A DNA stretch of 64,000 nucleotides from Rebecca billardiae RCC1528. Taxonomy: Eukaryota > Haptophyta. Where the stretch lies: positions 248,001 through 312,000 of the forward strand of contig OZ251233.1 in the NCBI GenBank assembly GCA_965240325.2, written 5' to 3'. The notes below the pieces were generated by a model. It was not told where the DNA came from. It did not search any database and saw only the letters and a program-made list of their open reading frames with translations. Position 1 is the first letter of the stretch, and every line of letters begins with the position of its first letter. Positions 15,697 to 26,434 of this stretch are shown here, piece by piece. Made by a program: the position numbers and the translations under genes.

Positions 15697-16729
15697 CCGC
15701 CGCGGCTACGTGTGGACACTACTCGTGTCGATCGTGAACGCTGCGACGCCGGGACTGAGACACGAGACTTCTCGCGCTGCGGAGTCCGCAACTCAACAAC
15801 AAATGGTGGTCCGATTACAGTCGTCACTAAATGGGCCGCCATCACGGACCGTCAGGGGTTCCGCCAACTCGGCAGCCCTCCGCCTCCGGCCGGTATCACC
15901 GACATGGGTTCTCGTCATCAGACCGATAAATACTGCGGGTCCGAAGAGCCCCCCACAACCTGCCACAACACCCGTGTGGATTCCCGTGAGGTACGCTGAT
16001 ATTTCTATTTCTCTCATATGCAGCGTGATCAGCCAAGTGACGAAGCCACGAAGGCCGGTCCGATATTCAAACAAGGTGAGTGCTCATATGAATTGCGGTA
16101 CCGTCTCGAGTGTTTGCGGGTAGGACTTTGATGACGGTTGTAGGTACCGCTTGAACTTGAGATGACGTTGCGGTACCTGCCCCAAAATTTGATGCTGATA
16201 TGTGTTTAGCTCGGGTGCGCCGTTTCAGGCCGGCGTGAATTCCCTCGGTCCGCAATTCGGCCAATGTGTGCTCGCAGGCGAACTGGGCAACCCGCGGCAC
16301 GGGAGTAGATTTATGACTTTCCGACGTTTCGGTGGTATCTCGGCGTTTTTTCACACCTCCTGACGCTCTTACCTAATGACCATTCAATGCATTCTGATCA
16401 CCAATTTACCACTCGCACCGTCGGCGGAATCATACTCGTCTAAGGGAGCCAAAAAAATTGGAATCCATTTCATGTATCACGACGAAATTTCACCCGCCTT
16501 CGTTTCTAAGTACGCCCCGTGAGTCATCGGAGCTGTAGAATGACATTGATTAAAAGTACCGCCTCAATCATGCCCTCATTAATGGTCATTTGACCCAAGT
16601 CCGCATGCGTTTAGGCGAGTGGGCACGCGCGCTGGGGTCTTCGCCCTGATTTCTCGCGGTCAGCAGCGCACTCTCCGCCGAAGGGGAACCCCGCCCGCCT
16701 GCGTGAGTGGACCCCGCCGAGCCCCCGCG
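15697..16729. other. Intergenic region, no gene seen
   Basis: A roughly 1-kb lower-GC stretch lies between the hydrolase stop and the ankyrin gene start. Open frames are short and carry no recognisable domain. It should contain the hydrolase 3' end and the ankyrin promoter. A frame in phase with the ankyrin gene opens at 16619, but its first 37 residues look like leader sequence. Confidence 0.45.
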
Positions 16730-17998
16730 ATGCTCGCCTGCCTGGCGGGCACCGAGCACCTCCGCCTCGTGCTGGACAGGCTCGAGGAGGACGACGCGCT
16801 CTGCGCAGCCCTCTGCTGCACCTCGATGCGTGACGCTGTGCGCGCACGATTCCCCAATGGCATCCGCACGCGCGTTGACTCCGCATGCCTCCGCCCGGAG
16901 CGCACGGCGTGGGCCGCGGGGCTCGGCGACGGGCACGCGCCCCCGATCGCGGGCTTGTTCGCGACGGCGGCGCGCCACAACCGACGATCCGCCATGCGCG
17001 AGCTGAGCAAGCTCGGCTTCGAACCTGACAGCCTCGCGCTGAGCGAGGCGGCGCGGCACGGCTCGCTCGCGTCGGTCGAGTGGCTCCTGTTGCAGGCCGG
17101 GCTGACGCCGGGCCCGCGCGATGTGGAGGCGGCGGTGGAGGGCGGGCAGACGCGCATCATCGACCGCTTCCTCGCGATCCACGGCGTCTGCTGGGACGCC
17201 GACGCGTACGTTGCCGCGGTGCGCCGGGGCGACCTCGACTGCCTCAGGCTGCTGATGGACGCGGACGACAACGACGAGCTGTGCGCCGGCTACGGCGGCA
17301 TGGCGCTGGCACCGGACAAGCCGGCCGAGCAGCCGTCGGAGGCGGTGGAGGAGCACGCGCAGCCGCACACGCCGGCGCCCGCTGCCCGCGAGCCGCACGC
17401 TCTCCCGCCTCACGCACCGCGCGGCCTGACGCACAGACTCCCGAGCCAGGCGCACGATGCGCCCGCCGCTGCGGCCGCGGTGGCGACGCCGCACCCGAAC
17501 CTCTCGGACGTGCTGCTCGGCCCCATCAGCAGCTTCGTCAGGGCCCGCAGGCGCCGCACGCCGGCCCCCACACCGCCGCCGCCAACGGGGCAGCCTGCCC
17601 CGGCGCGGTCTCAGCAGCAGCCCATCGCACACCCGCCGCCCGTGACAGCCGCACCGCCACCCGCCGCCCAGGCCGCGCCGGCTGACGGTCCGAACGTTGG
17701 GCAGCAAGCGCGTGCGCAGCCAGCGCCGCAGCCGCTCGCTCAAAGGCGACGGTGGGACGAGCGCGCGGCCGAAGCCGCGGCGGCGGAGGGGCACATCGAG
17801 GTGCTCCACACCCTGCTCGTCTGCGGCGCGCCGTGCACATGGCGCGCGATGCGAGCTGCGGCGCGCAACGGGGACGTGCGGACGATCGACCTGCTCGCGC
17901 AGCGGGGCTGCGAGTGGCGCGCACATGCCACCGAAATTGCGGACGCAGCCGGTGACCACGCTGACGTTCTGCGCTGGTTGGAGATGCATCAACACTAA
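16730..17998 (+). CDS. Ankyrin-repeat protein with F-box-like N-terminus
   Basis: The 422-residue single-exon frame starts at MLACLAGTEHLRLVLDRL, where a short helical stretch resembles the F-box-like opening of many protist ankyrin proteins. Degenerate ankyrin repeats of the A-A-x-x-G-x-L/V-x-x-x-x-x-L-L type occupy about residues 70-185 (for example SEAARHGSLASVEWLLLQAG). A Pro/Ala-rich disordered insert follows, and a second ankyrin block lies near the C-terminus (AAAAEGHIEVLHTLLVCGAPCTW and AAARNGDVRTIDLLAQRGCEW). The G-C-x-W spacing is typical of large protist and giant-virus ankyrin families. It probably acts as a protein-interaction adaptor; partners are unknown. An upstream in-frame ATG at 16619 would add 37 residues. 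It points toward the J-protein gene (convergent). Confidence 0.75.
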   Translation: MLACLAGTEHLRLVLDRLEEDDALCAALCCTSMRDAVRARFPNGIRTRVDSACLRPERTAWAAGLGDGHAPPIAGLFATAARHNRRSAMRELSKLGFEPDSLALSEAARHGSLASVEWLLLQAGLTPGPRDVEAAVEGGQTRIIDRFLAIHGVCWDADAYVAAVRRGDLDCLRLLMDADDNDELCAGYGGMALAPDKPAEQPSEAVEEHAQPHTPAPAAREPHALPPHAPRGLTHRLPSQAHDAPAAAAAVATPHPNLSDVLLGPISSFVRARRRRTPAPTPPPPTGQPAPARSQQQPIAHPPPVTAAPPPAAQAAPADGPNVGQQARAQPAPQPLAQRRRWDERAAEAAAAEGHIEVLHTLLVCGAPCTWRAMRAAARNGDVRTIDLLAQRGCEWRAHATEIADAAGDHADVLRWLEMHQH

Positions 17999-18591
17999 CA
18001 GTGACAGCAGCCGGTGCGCGCCTCATGTCGTCGTCGCCGCGAGTTCGGAGTTTCGCCCGCGCCCGTCTGCGCGGGCCTGCGCGCGCCCGCGGGGCGGCTC
18101 ACTCCCTTGGCGGGCTTGGGGGCCTTCGGCCTCGGGGCGGCTGTAATGCCGATTGAGAGTGCACCAAGACCTGATGTGCACAATCGATCTATATACATAT
18201 AGCAGATATATGTGCATAGCAATGCGCCGTTGGCTCCGGCTGCGCTGATGACATCTGAGAGTTACGGCGACGAGACGCCCTGGCAGCAGTGGGCCTGAGT
18301 GAGCGTATAACAGTCTGCCACCCGTAGTATGCACGCCGCCGAGAGCCGAGTGCGGCGAGTGCTGCTCGACAGACGAGCTGCTCGTGCGCGCACAGCAGCA
18401 GTGCCAGGCTACTACTACGGACAACGGCCACTGGCGCGGAGGCGGCGTGATCCGCCATGCCCACAACGCGAGCCGCTCGAGCAGAGCCGCCCTGCCGCGC
18501 GTCCAGCCGCCGCCGCCTGCCTGGTCACCGTGCGCACCGCCGGCGCGCGCGCGCCGCCGCGGCCCAGTCGGCCGCGGGGCGCGGGCGCTCA
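17999..18591. other. Convergent intergenic region, no gene seen
   Basis: About 590 bp lie between the 3' ends of the ankyrin (+) and J-protein (-) genes. A small AT-rich palindromic patch (CTATATACATATAG and nearby ATATATGTGCATAG, 18189-18220) is the only notable feature. Confidence 0.45.
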
Positions 18592-19431
18592 CTATGTGCG
18601 CCGGCGGCCGCGGGCCGCTCTCAGCCGCGCCTCCTCCTCGCACGCTGGTTGGCGCACGGCCGAGGCCTTCTCGCGCATCTGCGCGCGCGACGCCTCGTCC
18701 CCCGCCGCGTGCGCCGCCGTCTCGTGCATCCGCTGCGCGTGCTGCCGCTCCGCCGCGCACTGCTTGGCCAGCCGGCTCGCCGCGTCCGCCTCGACCGCCT
18801 CCTCGATCCGGCGGAGCGCGACGCGCGACGACGCGTACTCGAGGTCGAAGGTCTCGGGCACGAAGTAGCGCACGCCGAGGGACTCGGTCTCGCGCTCGAT
18901 GGCGTAGGCGCCCGTCGCGGAGAGCTCGTACGGCGCCGTCTCCAGCTCGATCGACGAGAGCAGCGAGAGGCCGAAGAGGATCAGCAGCGGCAGCAGCTGC
19001 ACGAGCGCAAAACCGCCCGCCTCCGCGCGCGCCTGCGGCGCGCGCTGCCGCGCGGAGCCCGGGTGCGCGTAGGTGTAGTGCCGGCGGTACTGCCGAGCGC
19101 CCGGCGGGATGCCGAAGAACATGTTGAACACGTCCTCCGGCGTCAGGTCGTCGGGGTGCATGCCTCCTTGCGCGCCGCCGCCTCCGCCGCCGCCGCCGCG
19201 CCGCGCGCTCATGTCGTCGTCGCCGTACCGGTCGTAGTGCGCGCGCTTGTCGGGGTCGGAGAGGCAGGTGAAGGCGACGGAGATCTCCTTGAACTTGCGC
19301 TCCGCCTCGTCCTTGTTCGTCGGGTTCTTGTCCGGGTGCCACTTGAGCGCCGCCTTCTTGTACGCCTTCTTGATCTCCTCGTCAGACGCGGCGCGCTCGA
19401 CGCCGAGGATGGCGTAGTAGTCGCGCGGCAT
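18592..19431 (-). CDS. DNAJB12/14-type membrane-anchored J protein
   Basis: The 279-residue single-exon protein has an N-terminal J domain (1-70) with the HPD tripeptide at 32-34 needed to stimulate Hsp70. A Gly-rich linker (79-90) follows, then a [13 protein letters not shown] segment, one membrane span (141-161), and a C-terminal domain reading [26 protein letters not shown]. That C-terminal pattern is the DUF1977 region that defines the DNAJB12/B14/B18 ER family. The protein therefore probably anchors in the ER membrane with the J domain in the cytosol and serves ER quality control with Hsp70. Unlike many relatives it has no N-terminal extension before the J domain. The gene is divergent from IFT122, 283 bp apart. 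Confidence 0.9.
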   Translation of the reverse strand: MPRDYYAILGVERAASDEEIKKAYKKAALKWHPDKNPTNKDEAERKFKEISVAFTCLSDPDKRAHYDRYGDDDMSARRGGGGGGGGAQGGMHPDDLTPEDVFNMFFGIPPGARQYRRHYTYAHPGSARQRAPQARAEAGGFALVQLLPLLILFGLSLLSSIELETAPYELSATGAYAIERETESLGVRYFVPETFDLEYASSRVALRRIEEAVEADAASRLAKQCAAERQHAQRMHETAAHAAGDEASRAQMREKASAVRQPACEEEARLRAARGRRRT

Positions 19432-19714
19432 GGCGGCCGAGCGGCGGCGGCTCGGGTCGCGCGCGCGCGCGCGCTATAGGCGCGGAGCTCACGCCGGAGG
19501 GGTGGCAGGCTGCACGCGGTGCACGCGCGCCCGAGGCTGGTGCGCCGGCGCCCACAAGTGCCGCCGCCCGGTGGGGACGATGACGGTGCCGCGATCCAAC
19601 CGGACTTTCTAAGCCGGACTCTCCTGACCAGTCGGCAGCCATTGTACCGGTTTGCTGTGGAGGGCCTGCGAGCAGCACCGTTAGAGTGGGCGCGCTCGGC
19701 CCCGGCGGGGGACC
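19432..19714. promoter_or_regulatory. Candidate bidirectional promoter for J-protein gene and IFT122
   Basis: The two start codons face away from each other across 283 bp, so both promoters and 5' leaders must lie here. The half next to the J-protein gene is extremely GC-rich with a CTATAGG patch near 19475. The half next to IFT122 is less GC-rich and has a repeated CCGGACT (near 19610 and 19623). No ciliary X-box is convincing. Confidence 0.5.
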
Positions 19715-22700
19715 ATGCGCACGATCGTCGCGTGGACAGACCGCGCGGTGCGTCGCGTGGCGCGGCGCGGCGCGCGCATCAGCACGTCCCCTCGCGCACG
19801 CCCGCTGCTCGCCGCCCGCCATCCCGTCGGCGCTGCGGCGCGCGGCCGGCGGAGCGCGCGAGCGCGGCCGTGGTCAGAGCGTGCGCTCGGCTCACGCGTG
19901 CGGAGCGCCGGACGGCCCGCGGTGCACGCGCGCGCGCCTGCGCAGCCCGAGCGCGACGGCATCAAGAACATCGTCTATGACATCGCCTTCCGCCCTGGTG
20001 CGCGCACCGCCGGCGACGCGGCGTCGGCGCGCGCGGGGGCACGCGCTGGCGTCGGCCGGTCTGATGGCGGCGCTCCGGCTGCGTCTCGCGCGCCCCGCCC
20101 CGGTCTCGCGCAGACGGCACGCAGCTGATCGCCGCGGTGGGCCACCGCGTGCTCGTGTACGACGCCGCGGACGGCGACCTGCTGCACTCGCTCAAGGGGC
20201 ACAAGGACACCGTGTACTGCGTGACGTACTCGCGCGACGGCAAGCGCTTTGCGAGCGGCGGCGCCGACAAGCAGGTGATCATCTGGACGGCGAAGGCGGA
20301 GGGCATCCTCAAGTACGCGCACACCGAGTCGATCCAGTGCCTCGCGTACAACCCGATGACGCACCAGCTCGCCTCCGCCTCCTCCTCCGACTTCGGCCTC
20401 TGGTCGGCCGAGGCCAAGTCGGTGCCGAAGCACAAGCTGCCGACGCGCGCGCTCTGCTGCTCGTGGACCAACGACGGGCAGCACCTCGCGCTCGGGCTCT
20501 TCTCGGGCGTGGTCACGATCCGCGACCGGAACAAGCCGGAGGTGGAGAAGGGTGCGCGCCCGCGCGCGCGCGCGCGCCTGCCGCCGCCGCACGCATGCGC
20601 GCCATCCGCCCGCGCGGCGCGGCGCGCGCCCGAGCGCCGCCCGGCCAGCCTGCGCTGATCCGCGCGCGCGCGCGCGGCCGGCCGCGCGCGCGCCGCGCGC
20701 GCCGCAGTGCGCATCGACCGCTCGTCGCCCGTGTGGACGCTGGCGTGGAACCCGTCGCGCGACGAGTCCTTCGACGTGCTCGCCGTCGGCTGCTGGGACC
20801 AGACCCTCTCCTTCTACCAGCTGAGCGGCAAGCAGATCGGCCGAGATCGCGATCTCGGCGCCGACCCGTGCTGCGTCTCCTACTTTGGCAACGGCGAGTA
20901 CCTCTGCGTCGGTGCGTGGCGCGCGCGCGCGGAACGCGGTGCGCGGCGGGCGCGAACGAGAGCGCGCGCGCACCGCCGTACTCACGCCCGCATCCGCCGC
21001 CGCGCCGCCGGGCGCGCGCGCCTCCGCGCCGCGCCGCGCTCGCCCGCGCGCCCGCGCGCCGCGCGCGCGCGCAGGCGGCTCCGACCGCGGCGCCTCGCTG
21101 TGGACGAAGGAGGGCGTGCGACTGGCGCCGATCGGCGAGCGCGCGGACTGGGTGTGGTCGTGCAAGCCCCGGCCGCGGCACAACTTCGTCGCGGTGGGCT
21201 GCCACGACGGCTCGATCACCATGTACCAGCTGCAGTTCAACACGGTGCACGGGCTGTACCAGGACCGGTACGCGTACCGCGACTACATGACGGACGTGAT
21301 CGTGCAGCACCTGATGACCGACGAGAAGGTGCGGATCAAGTGCCGCGACTACGTGAAGAAGATCGCGGTGTACCGCGACCGGCTCGCCGTCCAGCTCCCC
21401 GAGCGCATCCTCATCTACGAGCTCGCGCACGCCGAGGACTCGTCGGACATGTCGTACCGTCCGCGCGAGCGCATCAACAAGGCGCTCGAGTGCAACCTGC
21501 TGGTGGTCACGTCCGCGCACGTCACGCTGTGCCACGAGAAGAAGCTGCAGCTGCTCGACTACAAGGGCACGCTGGTGCGCGAGTGGGTGCTCGAGGCGAC
21601 CATCCGGTACATCAAGGTGATCGGCGGCGAGCGCGAGCGCGAGGGCCTGCTCGTCGGCCTCGAGTCCGGCGCGGTGGTGAAGATCTTTGTGGACAACCCG
21701 TTTCCCATCAACCTGATCAGCCAGCCGAGCGCGGTGCGCTGCCTCGACCTCTCGCCCACGCGGCAGCGGCTCGCGGTGGTGGACGAGAACGCGACGGTGA
21801 GCGTGTACGACCTCACCACCGGCCAGCTCGAGTTCCAGGTGCGCGCCCGCACCCGCGCCCGCCGCCCGCGCCCGCCGCCGCGCTGGCGCTCGCCGCGCTC
21901 GTGGCGCCGCGCCCGCGCCTCACCGCACCCGCCGCTGCTGCCGCTGCCGCCGCCGCTGCCGCTGCGCCGCCGCCGCTGCTGCCGCGCGCGACCGCGACCG
22001 CCACCGCGCGCGCGCAGGAGGCGAACGCGAACAGCGTGGCGTGGAACACGGAGCTCGACGACATGCTCTGCTTCTCGGGCAACGGCACGCTGTCCATCAA
22101 GGTGCCCGCGCCCGCGCGCGCGCCAGCCACGCCACGCAAACGCGCCCGCGCGCCCGCGCGCCCGCGCGGCCGCGCGGCCGCACGGCGAGCGCGCGCGCGC
22201 CCGACGGCCCGGGGCGGCCCGCCTCCGCGCGCTCAGCTTGCGGCTCGGCGCGCGCGCCCCGCCGCCCCTTGCGCGCCGCGCAGACGGGCACGTTCCCGCT
22301 GCACGTGCAGAAGCTGCAGGGCTTCGTCGTCGGGTTCAAGGGGTCGCGCATCTTCTGCCTGCACTACGTCGAGATGAAGACGCTGGACGTGCCGCAGAGC
22401 GCCTCGCTCTACCAGTACCTCGAGCAGCGCGACTTCAAGGCGGCGTACAAGGTGGCGTGCCTCGGCGTGACCGAGGCGGACTGGCGCGAGCTCGGCATCG
22501 CCGCGCTCAAGGCCCTCGACTTCACCGTCGCGCGCCAGGCCTTCACGCGCGTGCAGGACATGCGGTACCTAACGCTCGTGCGCAGCATCGAGGCGCAGCG
22601 CAAGGCGCCCGGCCACGACGACAACCTGCTGGTGGCGGAGGTGCTGGCGTACCAGGGGCGGTACCCCGAGGCGGCGCGGCTCTTCGCCAAGGTGGGCCAC

Positions 22701-25048
22701 CCCGAGCGCGCGGTGCAGATGTTCACCGACCTGCGCCAGTGGGAGGAGGCGCGCGCCTTCTCCGGCAGCGCCGGGCTCGCCAACCTGGGCGAGCTCGCGC
22801 GGCTGCAGGCGCAGTGGGCGGAGGAGTCGGACGACTGGCGCGCGGCCGCGGACACGTACCTCGCGGCGGGCGACACGCTGCGCGCGATCCGGCTGATCGG
22901 CGAGCGCGGCGGCGACATGCAGAAGCTGGGCGAGGTGATGCGCTCGCTGCCGCAGACGTCTCGGGAGGAGCTCGCGCTGTGCGCACAGCTGCTGCGCAAG
23001 GGCGGCGCGCACCGTGCGCGCGCGCGCCGCGCCGCGCCCGCCCTGAGCGCCGCGCGCCTGCGCGTCTGCTCGCGCGCGCGCAGTGCGCGCCGCCCCGCCC
23101 GCGCCGCACTGACGCGCGTGCCATCGGCGCGTGCCTGCGCCGCGTGCCTGCGCCGCGCGCGCGCCCCTCCTCTCTCGCCCTCGCTCCCTCTCGCGCTCTC
23201 TCGCTCGCGCGCGCGCAGCCCTCGCGAAGGAGGCGCTGGGCAAGCTGGGCGACGTGCCTGCGCTGGTGGGCCTGGCGGTGGAGTCGGGCCAGTGGCAGGA
23301 GGCGGTCGAGCTGGCGCGCAAGCACCCGCAGCACGGGCCGCAGGTGTACCTGCCGTACGCGGACTGGCTGGCGCTGCAGGACCGCTTCGCGGAGGCGCAG
23401 GACGCGTACAAGAAGGGAGGCAGGCCAGAGCAGTCCGTCGCCATGCTCGAGGCGCTCGCGCACAACGCGGTCGTCGAGTCGCGGCACGCGGGTGCGCCGC
23501 GCGCCGCGCGCCGCGCGCGCAGCGCGCAGCGCGCCCGCACGGCGGTGCCGCCGCGCCCGGCGGCTGCTGACTGCCGCGCGGTGGCGCCGGCGGCGCGCAC
23601 GCGATGCGACGGCGCGCGCCTCGCGCGCAGACGCCGCGCACTATCTCTTCCTGCTCGCCGTCGAGCGGCTCAAGGCGGAGGTGGCGGCGGTGCGGCGCGC
23701 CGACGGCGGCGGCGGCGGCGCGGACGGCGGCGGCGGTGGCCGTCGCCGCTCCGACACGGCCGCCGCCGCGGCCGAGCTCGCCGCGCTGCGCTCGTTCGAG
23801 TCGACGTACGGCCGCTCGGAGCTGTACTACGCCTACTCGCTGGTGCACCGGTACTCGGAGGAGCCCTTCACCACCGAGCAGCCGGAGACCATCTTCCAGA
23901 CGTGCCGGTCCGCGCGCGCGCACACCGCCCCACGCGCGCGCGCGGCGCGCCCCACGCGCGCGCGCGCGCTGCCGCGGCCGGCCCCGCCCTTTGGCGCCCA
24001 CGGCTTGGCGCCGCTGCGAACTGCCCTCCGCGCGCGCCGCAGCTTCCTGCTGGCGCGGATGGCGCGCGAGTCCCCGTGGGGCGTCTCCAAGGTGAACGTG
24101 CTCTCCGCGCTCGCCAAGCAGTCGCGCACGCTCGGCGCCAACAAGCTGTCGCGCTACGCATTTGAACGGCTGGGCGCGTACCGGCTGCCGCCCGCGTGGC
24201 GCGACCAGGTGGAGCTGCAGAGCATCGCCGTGCGCGCGCGGCCGTTCGCAGACGCGGAGGAGCTGCTCGCCGTGTGCTACCGGTGTGCGCACACACCGCG
24301 CGCACCGCCAGCCGCGCGCGCACCGCGGCGCGCCGCCCCGAGCACGGTGCGCGCCTCGCGGCCGCGCTCGCGCGCTCACACGCCGCGCCGCGCCGCGCCG
24401 CCGCGCGCGCGATCGGCGCGCAGCTGCCAGACGACAAACCCGCTGCTCAACTCGGCGGGCGACGAGTGCGTCGCGTGCAAGCACCCGTTCGTGCGCTCGT
24501 TCGCCACGTTCGAGCCGCTGCCGCTCGTGCGCTTCTCGCTGCCGCCGCACATCTTCGCGGAGGAGGCGCAGAGGCTGATCGCGCGCGAGCCGCCGCCGCG
24601 CGCGGCGTCCAAGCGCGTGCAGCCGCAGTCCAACCCGTGGCGCGAGGTCGACACGGGCGGCGCGCAGGTGCTCTCGCTCGGCAACGAGGACCTGGACGAC
24701 GGCATCGACTCGGACGACCCGTTCCTCGCCGCGCTGCTCGGGTACGAGTCGGCGGCCGCGGCGGGCGGCGGCAGCCCCGACGGCGGCGGCGGCGGCAGCG
24801 GGTACGTCCCCGTCGAGGTGGACGAGGGCATGCTGCTCGGCTTCAAGCGCGAGGAGGTGTTCGTGCAGAAGTGGATGGGCGACAACCCGAGCACGTGGGC
24901 GTGGTGGAAGAACATGGTGCCCGAGATTGCGATCTCGCAGTGCTCGTCGTGCCACCACTTCTTCCAGGGCGAGGAGTGGGAGTTCGCCGTCCTCTCCAAG
25001 GGCTGCTGCCCGTTCTGCCGCGCGCCGCAGGACTCGTCAGACCCATGA
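19715..25048 (+). CDS. IFT122: IFT122, intraflagellar transport complex A subunit (11 exons)
   Basis: Model exons are 19715-19747, 19946-19997, 20114-20551, 20708-20911, 21075-21838, 22018-22101, 22284-23013, 23219-23491, 23631-23907, 24043-24282 and 24424-25048. They join in frame to 1239 residues, close to the length of animal IFT122. The order matches the family throughout: two WD40 propellers (about 1-290 and 290-570; for example [42 protein letters not shown]), an alpha-solenoid of TPR-like repeats (about 590-1030), and a C-terminal zinc-binding part with CYRC, CVAC, CSSC and CCPFC pairs. IFT122 is a core IFT-A subunit for retrograde transport and for importing membrane proteins into cilia. 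All ten introns are GT-AG, about 100-205 bp, and GC-rich. One continuous frame runs through most introns, so unspliced prediction gives a false 1387-residue protein. Confidence 0.96.
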
Positions 25049-26434
25049 GCCGCATCAGCGGGGCGCGCGAGCAGCCGCGGGCGACCCCGCAGAGCCATGC
25101 GCCGGGCGACAGCCGAGGGCCGGGTTGATCGCTCGCCGGGCCCAGCGCAGGCCCGTCCTCGCTGCGCCACGGCCCGCGGCAGCGCGATCTGATGCCTTCT
25201 GCAGCCTGGAGTGCAGCGGCGGGCCCCGACTCAGCTTACTGCTCAGCCCGCGCGACTCGTCGCGGATCCGCGGCCGGATCGATGGCAGCCGCGCGCCGCC
25301 GCGCGCCGCCGCGCCCCGCGGCCCAAAGTCCAAACCGCGCGCCGCTGACAACAACAACTGAATGAACACAGCGCCATGGATCCGCCGGAACTGCTCCGAC
25401 TCCGTAGTCCGTGCTGGTAGTAGTAGTGGTACGCGACCGTGCTGCGCATATAACCGCGCCCCTCTTTGACCGGCCACACCGCACACGGGCACAGACGCCC
25501 GCTCACGCTGCCACACTCCCACAGTGTCTAACGATGACTGATGAGAACTACTATATATATATGTCTAGCCGTCCTCGCGAACGCCGACGCCAACTGCTGG
25601 CCGAAGGTGGGCACGCCGCCTGGCATGTCGATGCCGAGGCGGCTGCATGTGTTCCTACTCAGTGGGATTTACGTGTCCTCATGCCTTGGCGAGCGGCAGC
25701 AGATGCGGTGGGCATGCCGCTCGCCGTCGACGAGACGCGTTGCCGAAAGATGTTGGTCGGTGCACGCGACGCGCCACCCGCGTGCGAGCCGCCGCCGCCG
25801 GCGACGCAGGACGAGCTTGGCTGGAGCCATCTCGCATGCCGCGCCTGGCGAAGCAGGCGGCAGAGGCCGGCGCCGGAAACAGATCTCCTGGGCGGCAGAA
25901 AGAACAACCCGGACAGACTGTTTGTCCGGGAGCAGCGCCCTTTGAGGCGATGGTCTGGTAGAGGGCGATGTGGCTGATGAGCAGCGCTGGCGCCCGGCGT
26001 TCTTGTCGTCCTCTTAGACAATCAGTTATTGTACCAATAACCCCACATATAGTCGGGCCAACCTGCGTCGGCGGCCCGCCTTGGCAACATGGCCACTGAC
26101 GGCCGGTAGAGCCGGCAGTAAGGCAGGATCCAGGCTGAAGCTCTCACCGCAGAGTTGGCGGCGCCCGACGCGCGCCGCGCGCGCGCGAGAGTGTCAGACA
26201 GTGACTGAGTGAGTAGCCGGGTGTCCCGGTCGCAACGGCAAACGGTCGCTCGTCAGGAGGGCTCCCAACTCTGACAGGCGAACCGGACTCCAAGAACGGA
26301 GCCCTCGCTGGCTCCGGACCGCGCTGGAAAGGCATAATCGAAATGCGAGCAACGGCCACTGGCAAGCGCAGACGTGCTGCTGGCTTGAACGTGGCGGAGT
26401 GAGGCGCGCGGCACACACTCAGCCCGCCCGCACG
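25049..26434. other. Intergenic region with a 37-bp match to the Rep units
   Basis: About 1.4 kb between IFT122 and the LRR gene. Open frames (for example 25411-25977 + and 25659-26021 -) have no recognisable domain. Features seen are a short TA run (25549-25562) and the 37-bp segment at 25703-25739. The right part should hold the LRR-gene promoter. Confidence 0.45.
25703..25739. repeat. 37-bp exact match to Rep-bearing units
   Basis: The 37 bases beginning ATGCGGTGGGCATGCCGCTC are identical, in the same orientation, to positions 123-159 of unit 1 (and to units 2 and 5). In the units this lies just downstream of the Rep stop codon and starts next to the point where short units lose the Rep region. 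Flanks on both sides are unrelated. Confidence 0.85.

Noticed and set aside
13647-15845. 732-residue minus-strand frame opposite the hydrolase
   Set aside because: Ser/Ala-rich shadow in a very GC-rich exon; the plus strand carries the catalytic triad.
19640-19665. Possible RFX X-box upstream of IFT122
   Set aside because: GTACCGGTTTGC lacks the paired half-sites of the X-box consensus, and RFX control is not established for this kind of organism.
20885-25048. Single continuous 1387-residue frame for IFT122
   Set aside because: It reads through GC-rich introns and inserts Arg/Ala stretches that interrupt conserved IFT122 blocks; the spliced model is colinear and of normal length.
25411-25977. 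188-residue plus-strand frame containing the 37-bp Rep-unit match
   Set aside because: No domain, low complexity, and an overlapping minus-strand frame of equal quality.
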